The notes beneath the pieces are model-generated. The model did not search any database, had not been told where the DNA came from, and saw nothing but the letters and a program-made list of their open reading frames with translations. Shown in pieces: positions 26,369-37,043 of a DNA stretch of 64,000 nt; the first letter of the stretch is position 1, and the number at the start of each line of letters is the position of its first letter. The DNA comes from RHKX01 sp963745755 (lineage in GTDB: Bacteria; Actinomycetota; Thermoleophilia; Solirubrobacterales; 70-9). The position numbers were made by a program, and so were the translations under genes. Location of the stretch: NCBI GenBank assembly GCA_963745755.1, contig CAVUYP010000001.1:1302001-1366000 (forward strand), in the 5' to 3' direction.

Positions 26369-27799
26369 GGGCTCGGGGGGATCCAGCTCGGGTTGCAGTC
26401 GGAGGCGTTGATGCCGCTCGCCGGCCAGGCCGGCTGGATGAACGGGTTCGAGCTGTCGGACGCGGGCGCCGAGCCGGCCCCCGGGCAGCGCTGGTTGCCG
26501 GTGGTCGGGTCGACCGTGTAGGGGTTGGTCGCGGTTACCGGGTACTGGCGGGCGGCGCTGCCGTAATTGCCGGTGGCGACGTTGGTGGCGGTGTTGTAGT
26601 CGAAGGTGTTGGCACCCGCCGGCTGCACGCGGCGCGTAGTGGCCGTTGCCGTCGTAGTAGGCGGTGATCTCACCGAACTTCGACAGCCAGGAGAGGAGGT
26701 CCGGCGTGTACGGCCGCAGGAACGTGAGGTCGTCCTGGGAGACGTTCAGCGCCTTGATCGCCGCCGGCAGCGCCTTGCTGCCGCGCTGCTTGACGGTCGG
26801 CAGCTTCTGCAGCGTGTCGGCGAGGTCGTTGTTCTGGCCCTGCAGGTGGGTGATGTCGGCCAGCTTCGTGATCACCGGGACGCTGTCGTTGGAGACCTTG
26901 GCGAGCTTGCGCAGGAACGGCGCCGCGTTCTTCGTCGCCGGGTAGGAGGCCTGGACGAGCGGATCGAGGTCATCGAGGGTGGCCCGCAGGTTGACGAAGG
27001 TCGTGTTCGTCTGCCGCAGCGTCTCCGGCAGCGCCGCGAGCGAGCGGTCGAGGTCGTCGTTGCGGGACGAGATCGCCGCCATCGTCTGGTTCGCGGTCGC
27101 GATCAGCGAGGTCAGGTCCTGGCGGCGGTCGGCCAGCGCCCCGAACGTCTGCGAGCCGGAGACGAGGAACCGCGACAGCGCCACCGAGTCGCTGGAGAGC
27201 TCCGTGAAGAGCTTCGCCGAGGTGCTGAGCGAGGGGTTGAGGAACTTGTAGGCGCGGTTCGCGAGCACGCCCTTGCCCGCGTAGACGGTCGCGTTGCCCT
27301 CGATGAACTTCTGCAGCGCCGCGCGCTCGCGGGGCCGGAAGATGTTGAAGAGCTGGTCGATGTCGACCGGCGTGGTCGTGTCCTCGCCGCTGATCGTCGA
27401 GCCGGGATCGATCTCGGGGGAGTTGTTCGGGCCCGGGGTCAGCGAGATGTAGCGGTTGGCGACGCCGGAGAGCGAGGTCTGGCGGATCAGCGCGCTGGTC
27501 CCCTCGCGGAGCGGCGCGTCCATCGTCACGGCGATCGCGGCCTGGTTGTCGTCGGTCAGGTCGATCGAGTCGATCGAGCCGACGCGCTGGCCGGCGACGA
27601 GGACCTCGTTGCCGGGCACGAGCTGGCCGCCGGTCTGAAACAGCAGCCGGTAGTCGTAGCCGCCGTTGCCGCCGAACAGCAGCACGACGACGATCGCGAA
27701 CGCGACCAGGACCGCGGCCACGGCAGCGATCCGGCCCGGCGTCGAGGCGCCCCGCTGACCGTGCCGATTCAGGAAAGGAGTCTCCGGCGGCGTGGTCAC
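26365..27799 (-). CDS. Mce/MlaD family protein (first gene), with a +1 frameshift near the C-terminus
   Basis: TM helix IAAVAAVLVAFAIVVVLLFG and MCE domain YRLLFQTGGQLVPGNEVLVAGQRVGSI...IRQTSLSGVANRYISLTP. The frame breaks after DGNGHYA at about 26627-26637: removing one base from the GCGCCGCG context restores YARVQPAGANTFDYN and a normal Mce tail ending WIPPSP, overlapping the next ATG by 4 nt. Repaired length is 477 residues. The start is placed at a GTG (27799) with GGGGAGGA 7-8 nt upstream; an ATG at 27826 is possible. It is the promoter-proximal gene of the cluster; the gap to the TetR stop is about 95-125 nt. Confidence 0.85.
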
Positions 27800-27924
27800 G
27801 CGCCGGTCCTCCCCACGTTTGCTCATCAACGCTTGGGCCTCACTCGCTCTCCTGACAACCCCCGGAACGGGCAGCCTATCGGGACCGCGGGCGTCTAGCC
27901 ACCTGCAACCGGCTCGGCGGGCGG

Positions 27925-28554
27925 TCAGTCGGCGACGAACAGCTGCCGGGCCGTGGTGCGCCCGGCCTCGAGGACCTCGGTCTGGTCGCGCTCGGGATCG
28001 GAGAGGGCCTGGACGGCGAGGCCGTCCGCGATCGCGAACAGGTACGACACGGTCGCCTCGGCGCCGAAGCGCAAGGCGATCACGCCCTCGGAGTCCTTCT
28101 GCTCGAGCGCCCGGGCGACGTGGTCGCGGGACTTCCTGAACAGCGCCCCGACCTCGCGGCCGATCTCCTCGTTGCGGCGGCCGGCGGCGAACAGCTCGAA
28201 GAGGACGACGAAGAAGCCCGGGTCGTTCTCGATCAGGTCCATCAGGCTCGACACGAGCACGTCGAGGACGCCGTCGACGTCGGCGGCGGCGTGCAGCGGC
28301 GCGTCGAGGCGCTGGACCCTGTTCTCGCTGTCGCGGCGGACGACCTCGACCAGCAGCCGCTCCTTGGTGCCGAAGTAGTAGTGGAGGAGCCCCCTGCTGA
28401 CGCCGGCCTGGGATGCGACGTGCTCGAAGGTTGCCCCGGCGATGCCTCGCGTCGCGACCGCGTCGCGCATCGCGTCGACGATGCGGCCGGCGCTGTCGCC
28501 GCTCAGCTCCCGGGTCGCCGGCTTGCCGGCCCCTCTTCGCCCGGCGACGGTCAG
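27925..28554 (-). CDS. TetR family transcriptional regulator; start codon unresolved
   Basis: The HTH reads GIAGATFEHVASQAGVSRGLLHYYFGTKERLL, typical TetR_N, with a helical ligand domain after it. The first ATG (28470) truncates helix 1. In-frame sequence with TetR character (AGRIVDAMRD) continues upstream to a CTG at 28552-28554 that overlaps the stop of the preceding gene, with no ATG, GTG or TTG between. The interval given uses this CTG; the safe minimum is 27925-28470 (181 residues). It precedes the mce cluster on the same strand and is its likely repressor by position. Confidence 0.8.
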   Translation of the reverse strand: MTVAGRRGAGKPATRELSGDSAGRIVDAMRDAVATRGIAGATFEHVASQAGVSRGLLHYYFGTKERLLVEVVRRDSENRVQRLDAPLHAAADVDGVLDVLVSSLMDLIENDPGFFVVLFELFAAGRRNEEIGREVGALFRKSRDHVARALEQKDSEGVIALRFGAEATVSYLFAIADGLAVQALSDPERDQTEVLEAGRTTARQLFVAD

Positions 28555-28985
28555 CTCGACGCGGCGGGCGGCGAGGTCGTCGAGCTGTACTCGAACTCCT
28601 CCTCCGCGCCGAAGAGCTGGTCGAGGACGGACTTGCGCAGGTCCTCGCTGAGCGCGATCGCCAGCACGGCGCCGATGAACGCGATCACGAGCAGCTTCAG
28701 GAACGGATGGCCGCTCTTCGCGACCTTCTCGGGCTCGCGCAGGGCCTCCGATGCCGCCCGCAGCGAATCGCTGGCGTTCTTCAGGTCCTTCTGCAGCTTC
28801 TTGTCGTCGAGCAGCGCCGACGGCTTCTTGGCGCCGGACGCGCGAGCGTAGGCGTTGCGGCCGGCCTCGTAGGCCTCGCGCAGGTTGTCGCGCAGCTCCT
28901 CGTCCTCGATCAGGCGCTGGACGTAGGGCCGCGCGCTCCCGTATGCGCTGCTCGCCTTGTCCTTCGCCTTGCTCTTGCTCGCCAT
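28551..28985 (-). CDS. Hypothetical single-pass membrane protein
   Basis: 144 residues: a charged helical N-terminal region (MASKSKAKDKASSAYGSARPYVQ), one transmembrane helix at about 95-112 (FLKLLVIAFIGAVLAIAL) and an acidic C-terminus (AEEEFEY). GAGAGGAG lies 5-10 nt before the ATG, which argues against the longer frame starting at 29036. The repeated D/E-K-L pattern in 40-85 suggests a coiled or amphipathic helix. No family recognised. It abuts the TetR gene by overlap, so the two are probably co-transcribed. Confidence 0.7.
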   Translation of the reverse strand: MASKSKAKDKASSAYGSARPYVQRLIEDEELRDNLREAYEAGRNAYARASGAKKPSALLDDKKLQKDLKNASDSLRAASEALREPEKVAKSGHPFLKLLVIAFIGAVLAIALSEDLRKSVLDQLFGAEEEFEYSSTTSPPAASS

Positions 28986-29070
28986 GAATCGCTCCTCTCG
29001 GTTCCCAGGGCTGTTCCCGGCCAGCATAACCCTCAAACCCGGGGCGGCCCCGGCCGGCCGGGTCGGAGCG

Positions 29071-31489
<2,419 letters not shown>

Positions 31490-31536
31490 CTCGCCCTCGA
31501 ACTCGATCGGCTTCACCCCCGGCCGCCCCGCCGCGC

Positions 31537-32007
31537 TCAACCCGACGACCGCTCGATCGGGACCGTCCGGGAGGTCGACTCCGGCAGCCGGATCGGCAGC
31601 TCGACCCGCAGCAGGCCGTCCTCGAACGCGGCCCGGGCGGCATCGGGGTCGATGTCGACGCCGAGCTCGACGGCGCGACGGAAGCTCCCGGTCGGGATCT
31701 CGACCTGCTGATAGGCGCGGCCCTCGGTGCGCCGCACCGGGCGCTTGCCGGAGATCACCAGCATCCGCCCGGAGACCTCGATGTTGACCGCCTCGGCGGC
31801 GACGCCTGCGAGGTCGGCGACGACGACGGCCTGCGGGCGGCGCTCCTCGCCGTCGCCGCCGGACTCGCAGTAGTAGACGTCGACCCGCGGGTGGAAGTCG
31901 CTGCCCCGGGCGGCCGGGCGGGACGGCGCCCAGCCCTCGCCGAGCAGCTCGTCCATGTCGCGGCGCATCCGCTCGATGTTGACCAGCATGGTGCGCTGAC
32001 GGACCAT
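31537..32007 (-). CDS. Small heat-shock protein (Hsp20/alpha-crystallin)
   Basis: 156 residues with an alpha-crystallin domain (HPRVDVYYCESG...AVVVADLAGVAAEAVNIEVSGRMLVISGKR...YQQVEIPTGSFRRAVELGVDID...AAFEDGLLRVELP). The C-terminal IXI-type tail is replaced by RTVPIERSSG. It is an ATP-independent holdase that would feed misfolded clients to chaperones or to Lon, encoded immediately downstream. TAGTCT (32015-32020, minus strand) ends 7 nt before the ATG, giving a leaderless message. No HspR or CIRCE-like site was found. Confidence 0.92.
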   Translation of the reverse strand: MVRQRTMLVNIERMRRDMDELLGEGWAPSRPAARGSDFHPRVDVYYCESGGDGEERRPQAVVVADLAGVAAEAVNIEVSGRMLVISGKRPVRRTEGRAYQQVEIPTGSFRRAVELGVDIDPDAARAAFEDGLLRVELPIRLPESTSRTVPIERSSG

Positions 32008-32014
32008 CACCGGG

Positions 32015-32020
32015 AGACTA
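32015..32020 (-). promoter_or_regulatory. -10 element of the hsp20-lon operon
   Basis: TAGTCT ends 7 nt before the ATG at 32007. It sits in the 14-nt gap after the stop of the metallo-beta-lactamase gene, so hsp20-lon has its own promoter despite the tight spacing. Confidence 0.45.
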
Positions 32021-32021
32021 G

Positions 32022-32789
32022 CTAGACCGAGAAGGCGGATCCCTCGGCGGCGATCTCGACCGGGCCGGCGAATGCCGCCGCCGCCTCCGCGCAGGCCCGA
32101 TCGGGGTCGAGCTCGTCGGAGATGTGGGTCAGCACGAGCCGCCCGACCCCGGCTCGCTCGGCGAGCTCGCCGGCCTCGCCGGCGCTCATGTGGCCCCGTT
32201 CGGCGAGCGGCGCCGGGTCGGCCTCGGCCAGCGTCGCCTCGGCGATCAGCACCGCGGCGCCGGCAGCCGCCGCGACGAGGCGGTCGGAGAGGCGGCCGTC
32301 GGCGCCGAAGACGATCCGGCCGCCGCCGCCGGCGCGCAGCTCGATCGCGTTGGTCGGCCCGAAGTGCGGCACCGCGTGTGGCCGGACGGCGACTCCACAG
32401 ATCTCGAGCTCGTCGCCGGGCTCGTACTCCTCGATCGCGAACGCCCGCGAGATCAGGTCCTCAGCGTCCCAGGTGCCGACCAGGTGGCGGAAGAAGGAGC
32501 CGGCGCCGGCGGGGGCGAGCAGCCGCGGGCGGGCCAGCTCGCCGGCCGATGGGCCGACCGTCAGCGCGTAGGCGAACGGGACGAGGTCGAGCAGGTGGTC
32601 GCCGTGCAGGTGCGAGATCACGACCGCCTCGACGTCGCGATAGTCGCGGCGCATCCGCAGCTTCCCGAACACGCCGTTGCCGCAGTCGACGAGGAACGGA
32701 CGCCCGTCCTCGCCCTCGACCAGGTAGCCGCTGCAGGCGCCGCCCGCATCGGACCAGGCGGGCGACTTGCCGAGCACCGTGAGCCTCAT
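32022..32789 (-). CDS. MBL-fold metallo-hydrolase (RNase Z/YhfI-like)
   Basis: 255 residues. The metal motif is SHLHGDH (H60, H62, D64, H65). Further ligands are likely in VPHFGPT, FGADGRL and LTHIS, with an AEATLAE...GHMSAGEAGELAERA segment typical of the RNase Z-like branch. The compact size and absence of an RNase Z exosite arm leave tRNA processing uncertain; a phosphodiesterase is equally possible. TAGATT (32796-32801) ends 6 nt before the ATG, so it is probably leaderless. Confidence 0.87.
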   Translation of the reverse strand: MRLTVLGKSPAWSDAGGACSGYLVEGEDGRPFLVDCGNGVFGKLRMRRDYRDVEAVVISHLHGDHLLDLVPFAYALTVGPSAGELARPRLLAPAGAGSFFRHLVGTWDAEDLISRAFAIEEYEPGDELEICGVAVRPHAVPHFGPTNAIELRAGGGGRIVFGADGRLSDRLVAAAAGAAVLIAEATLAEADPAPLAERGHMSAGEAGELAERAGVGRLVLTHISDELDPDRACAEAAAAFAGPVEIAAEGSAFSV

Positions 32790-32795
32790 CGGCTC

Positions 32796-32801
32796 AATCT
32801 A
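32796..32801 (-). promoter_or_regulatory. -10 element of the MBL-fold hydrolase gene
   Basis: TAGATT on the minus strand ends 6 nt before the ATG at 32789, with no Shine-Dalgarno in between. Confidence 0.45.
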
Positions 32802-32846
32802 TCCCGCCGCCGCCGATGCGACGGGGGAGGTTCGGCGACGCGGCGC

Positions 32847-33077
32847 TCAGGCCGCGAGCAGATCCGGCTCGAGCACGGCCTCGTCGGCGCCGATCAGCAG
32901 CATCGGCTGGGCCGGCGGGGTCAGGCCCCGGGGCGAGTCGGGCCGGAACGTCGAACACGGCTCGCCGAGCTCGAGGGCACACAGCATCCGCACTCCGAAG
33001 TAACACGACTCGCAGCTCGGCTTCGCCTTCGAGCGGCGGCTGCGGCCGGTCTTCGCGGGTGCTGTCGGTACGGGCAA
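32847..33077 (-). CDS. Small cysteine-motif protein
   Basis: 76 residues with KPSCESCYFGVRMLCALELGEPCSTFRP, i.e. four cysteines (CxxC, C, C) that could bind zinc or a cluster, and a hydrophobic C-terminal stretch (PPAQPMLLIGADEAVLEP). I recall similar short proteins in related genomes but no function. The start is a TTG with GGAG six bases upstream. It is divergent from the fatty-acid hydroxylase gene. The real-gene call rests on the cysteine pattern and clean frame. Confidence 0.6.
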   Translation of the reverse strand: MPVPTAPAKTGRSRRSKAKPSCESCYFGVRMLCALELGEPCSTFRPDSPRGLTPPAQPMLLIGADEAVLEPDLLAA

Positions 33078-33289
33078 TTCGGTCTCCGGGTGGTGCGTTC
33101 GGGGGCGGCGGGAAGCATGGCACCGGGGCGGCGGCCGCGTATCGGGCCGGACCGCAAACAGCGCGATAGTGCCGGCGGCGCCGTTCCCCGCAAAACCCGC
33201 GTTCGCGCTGAACTTCCGCCCAGTTTGGGACCTCGCCGCGAGGAGGATTCCGGGCCGTCGCCGGACAGGGAGCGCGGCCGGCCGGCACT

Positions 33290-33317
33290 TTGGATCCCCC
33301 CGTCCTCCGGCTACAAT
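33290..33317 (+). promoter_or_regulatory. Sigma-70-type promoter of the fatty-acid hydroxylase gene
   Basis: TTGGAT (33290-33295), a 16-bp spacer and TACAAT (33312-33317). The predicted start near 33324 leaves only a few bases before the ATG at 33327. This is the best two-hexamer promoter in the window. Confidence 0.6.
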
Positions 33318-33326
33318 CGGGGAGCG

Positions 33327-33953
33327 ATGTCAGCACAGCGAGCCAACCGCCTCAGCGCCTCCCCGCCGCTCTTCGAGAGCCGCTTCCTCGACTTCTTCTC
33401 GCGGGTCCACCCGGCGATCCCGGCGATCATCTTCGTGCCGGTCGTGCTCGTCTGCATCTGGGCCGGCCTCGACGACGGCTACAACGTCCTTCAGGTCGCC
33501 GGGCTGCTCCTCGCCGGCCTGCTGATCTGGACGTTCAGCGAGTACTGGCTGCATCGCCTCGTCTTCCACTGGGACCCCGACCACCCGCTCGGCAGCCGCC
33601 TCCACTTCATCATGCACGGGGTTCACCACGAGCACCCCAACGACCCGCTGCGCCTGGTCATGCCGCCGGCGGTCAGCATCCCCCTCGCCGCCCTCTTCCT
33701 CGGCCTCTTCGTGCTGATCGTCGGCACCCCGGCCGCCTACCCGTCGTTCGCCGGGTTCATCGCCGGCTACCTCACCTACGACTACACCCACTTCCACCTC
33801 CACCATCACGTCCCGAGGACCGCCGCCGGCAAGCAGCTGCGCGAGCAGCACATGCGCCACCACTTCCAGGATCATCGCTACGGGTACGGCGTCTCCTCGC
33901 CGCTCTGGGACTTCGTCTTCCGGACCCGCTCGGAGAAGCTGAAGCAGCACTGA
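33327..33953 (+). CDS. Fatty-acid hydroxylase / sterol desaturase superfamily membrane protein
   Basis: 208 residues, with four hydrophobic helices and the histidine clusters of the FA hydroxylase family: YWLHRLVFHW, HGVHHEHP, HFHLHHH and HMRHHFQDH. These bind a di-iron centre that hydroxylates lipid chains, as in FA2H-type 2-hydroxylases. The region between 33650 and 33780 is a helical hairpin. GGGGAGCG lies directly before the ATG. It stands alone between a divergent small gene and a DNA-binding protein gene. Substrate unknown. Confidence 0.88.
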   Translation: MSAQRANRLSASPPLFESRFLDFFSRVHPAIPAIIFVPVVLVCIWAGLDDGYNVLQVAGLLLAGLLIWTFSEYWLHRLVFHWDPDHPLGSRLHFIMHGVHHEHPNDPLRLVMPPAVSIPLAALFLGLFVLIVGTPAAYPSFAGFIAGYLTYDYTHFHLHHHVPRTAAGKQLREQHMRHHFQDHRYGYGVSSPLWDFVFRTRSEKLKQH

Positions 33954-33997
33954 GCTGCGCCGCCGCCACCTCCACCCCTCGGCGGCCCCATTTTCGG

Positions 33998-34048
33998 CGC
34001 CGAGACCAAGCAAACAGGTAGATATCACCGGTTTCCTCCACCTCGGTG
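33998..34048. repeat. Degenerate palindromic element related to that at 1022-1072
   Basis: The right arm GTTTCCTCCACCTCGGTG (34031-34048) and spacer core GATATCACC match the element at 1022-1072 with a few changes. The left arm (GCCGAGACCAAGCAAAC) pairs with only about 11 of 17 positions. It lies in the 248-bp gap between two plus-strand genes. Confidence 0.5.
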
Positions 34049-34129
34049 TGGAGTTCGGCGTTGGTCGCACACACGGCGCTTTCGATTGCACACCTGCGGC
34101 GGAACCCACGGATGTGGTTCGATTCCGCT

Positions 34130-34135
34130 TACAGT
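34130..34135 (+). promoter_or_regulatory. Possible -10 of the AT-hook/winged-helix gene
   Basis: TACAGT about 66 nt before the ATG at 34202. No -35 is evident. Unlike most genes here this one has a proper leader with AAGGAGT. Confidence 0.3.
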
Positions 34136-34201
34136 GGGTTTCCACCGTTTCCAGGGGGCGGGGAAACGGCCACCACACGCAACCAACGACAAGGAGTCCA
34201 G

Positions 34202-34579
34202 ATGGCAGAGGATGCCAACGTCCTCGACAAGGCCCGATCGCTGATCGAAGACCGCCTCAAGGAGATCGACGAGGAACGGAAGCGGCTCGAGAAGGCGCTC
34301 GGCAACCTCAACGGCGGTCGGCGCGGGCCCGGCCGGCCGCGCCGATCACGGTCGGCGACCTCGTCGACGAGCAGCGGCCGCCGTCGCCGCCGCCGTCGCG
34401 GCGGCACCCGCGCCGACCATGCCCTGAAGGCGGTCCAGGAGCAGCCCGGGATCTCCGCCTCGGAGATCGCCGCGAAGCTGAAGATCAAGCCGAACTACGT
34501 CTACAGGGTGATGGCCGACCTCGTCGCCGACGGCAAGGTCAGCAAGGACGGCCGCGGCTACACCGCGACCGGGGCCTAG
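34202..34579 (+). CDS. DNA-binding protein with AT-hook-like motif and winged helix
   Basis: 125 residues in three parts: a coiled-coil-like helix (DKARSLIEDRLKEIDEERKRLEKALG), a basic linker holding the AT-hook core GRRGPGRPRR and an arginine run, and a winged helix (HALKAVQEQPGISASEIAAKLKIKPNYVYRVMADLVADGKVSKDGRGY). AAGGAGT lies 4 nt before the ATG. The design resembles small nucleoid-associated proteins of actinobacteria, with dimerisation through the N-terminal helix. Role in chromosome organisation or regulation is inferred. It is followed by a perfect 18-bp palindrome and a long inverted repeat. Confidence 0.8.
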   Translation: MAEDANVLDKARSLIEDRLKEIDEERKRLEKALGNLNGGRRGPGRPRRSRSATSSTSSGRRRRRRRGGTRADHALKAVQEQPGISASEIAAKLKIKPNYVYRVMADLVADGKVSKDGRGYTATGA

Positions 34580-34590
34580 GGACCGCGGCG

Positions 34591-34608
34591 GCCGGCACCG
34601 GTGCCGGC
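34591..34608. repeat. Perfect 18-bp palindrome
   Basis: GCCGGCACCGGTGCCGGC is fully self-complementary and starts 12 nt after the stop of the winged-helix gene. It may act as terminator stem or protein-binding site. Confidence 0.5.
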
Positions 34609-34617
34609 GGCCGGCCT

Positions 34618-34672
34618 GGGATCGAGTGTCGGATCGATCGCGAATAGCCGCAGGAACACGACACTCGATCCC
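34618..34672. repeat. 14-bp perfect inverted repeat, 27-nt spacer
   Basis: GGGATCGAGTGTCG (34618-34631) and CGACACTCGATCCC (34659-34672) are exactly complementary. It lies between the convergent winged-helix and mdh genes and may serve as bidirectional terminator, but no T-tract follows and the arms resemble a transposon end or operator pair. Confidence 0.6.
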
Positions 34673-34704
34673 GAAGGGCCCACCCGGCGGCGAGCGGAGC
34701 CGGC

Positions 34705-35692
<988 letters not shown>

Positions 35693-35750
35693 AGGTGGTT
35701 CTCCTAGGTCGTTGGTGTACTGGCGAAGTCGAAGCCGATGGTAGTCGGCT

Positions 35751-36965
35751 TCAGCCCATCGCCTTCTGCAGGTTGGCGTCGATCGAGGCGAGGAACTCCT
35801 CGGTGGTCTGGTAGCCCTGATCGGGGCCGATCAGCAGCGCCAGGTCCTTGGTCATGCTGCCGCCCTCGACGGTCTCGATGCAGACCCGCTCGAGGGTCTC
35901 GGCGAACTCCTGGACCTCGGGAGTCCCGTCGATCCGGCCGCGAGCAGCGAGGCCGCGCGTCCAGGCGAAGATCGACGCGATCGGGTTCGTCGAAGTCGGG
36001 TTGCCCCTCTCGTGCTCGCGGAAGTGGCGGGTGACGGTGCCGTGGGCGGCCTCGGCCTCGACGGTCTTGCCGTCGGGCGTCATCAGCACGCTGGTCATCA
36101 GGCCGAGCGAGCCGAAGCCCTGCGCGACGGTGTCGGACTGGACGTCGCCGTCGTAGTTCTTGCAGGCCCAGACGTAACCGCCCTCCCACTTCAGCGCCGC
36201 CGCGACCATGTCGTCGATCAGGCGATGCTCGTAGGTGATCCCGGCGGCGTCGAAGTCGGCCTTGAACTCGGCGTCGAAGACCTCCTGGAAGAGGTCCTTG
36301 AAGCGGCCGTCGTAGCGCTTCAGGATCGTGTTCTTGGTCGACAGGTAGACCGGGAAGCCGCGGTCGAGCCCGTACCGCATCGACGCCCGCGCGAAGTCGC
36401 GGATCGAGTCGTCGAGGTTGTACATGCCCATCGCGATCCCGCTCGACGGGAAGTCGTAGACGTCGATCTCGATCGGCTCGCCCTCGTCCTTCGGCGTCCA
36501 GGTCAGGGTCAGCCGGCCCGCACCCGGGATCAGCGTGTCCTCGGCGCGGTATTGGTCGCCGAACGCGTGACGGCCGATCACGATCGGCTTCGTCCAGCCG
36601 GGGACCAGCCGCGGCACGTTCGAGATCACGATCGGCTCGCGGAAGATGACGCCGCCGAGGATGTTGCGGATCGTCCCGTTCGGCGAGCGATACATCTCCT
36701 TGAGGCCGAACTCCTCGACCCGGGCCTCGTCGGGGGTGATCGTCGCGCACTTGACGCCGACCCCGTGCCGCTTGATCGCGTTCGCGGCATCGACGGTGAT
36801 CTGGTCGGAGGTCGCGTCGCGGCTCTCGATCCCGAGGTCGTAGTACTTGAGGTCGACGTCGACGTAGGGAAGGATCAGCTGCTCCTTGATGAAGGACCAG
36901 ATGATCCGGGTCATCTCGTCCCCGTCGAGCTCGACGATCGGGTTGGAGACTTTGATCTTCGACAT
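35751..36965 (-). CDS. icd: NADP-dependent isocitrate dehydrogenase (eukaryote-like homodimer type)
   Basis: 404 residues. It starts MSKIKVSNPIVELDGDEMTRIIWSFIK, the hallmark of subfamily II IDH, with CATITPDEARVEEFGLKEMYRSPNGTIRN (substrate loop), the metal/substrate segment around SLGLMTSVL and AAHGTVTRHFREHERG (coenzyme region). It oxidatively decarboxylates isocitrate to 2-oxoglutarate. It lies 58 nt upstream of mdh. Confidence 0.96.
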   Translation of the reverse strand: MSKIKVSNPIVELDGDEMTRIIWSFIKEQLILPYVDVDLKYYDLGIESRDATSDQITVDAANAIKRHGVGVKCATITPDEARVEEFGLKEMYRSPNGTIRNILGGVIFREPIVISNVPRLVPGWTKPIVIGRHAFGDQYRAEDTLIPGAGRLTLTWTPKDEGEPIEIDVYDFPSSGIAMGMYNLDDSIRDFARASMRYGLDRGFPVYLSTKNTILKRYDGRFKDLFQEVFDAEFKADFDAAGITYEHRLIDDMVAAALKWEGGYVWACKNYDGDVQSDTVAQGFGSLGLMTSVLMTPDGKTVEAEAAHGTVTRHFREHERGNPTSTNPIASIFAWTRGLAARGRIDGTPEVQEFAETLERVCIETVEGGSMTKDLALLIGPDQGYQTTEEFLASIDANLQKAMG

Positions 36966-37029
36966 CTATCGGGCCCTTCGGTCGCCGTTCCTGCGGTCGG
37001 TTCGCACCCTAGCGAGGGTTCGGTTCTGG

Positions 37030-37035
37030 GATAGT
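37030..37035 (+). promoter_or_regulatory. -10 element of the acyl-CoA dehydrogenase gene
   Basis: GATAGT ends 8 nt before the ATG at 37044 (2 nt before an in-frame GTG at 37038). The spacing supports the ATG as a near-leaderless start. Confidence 0.4.
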
Positions 37036-37043
37036 TCGTGGCG

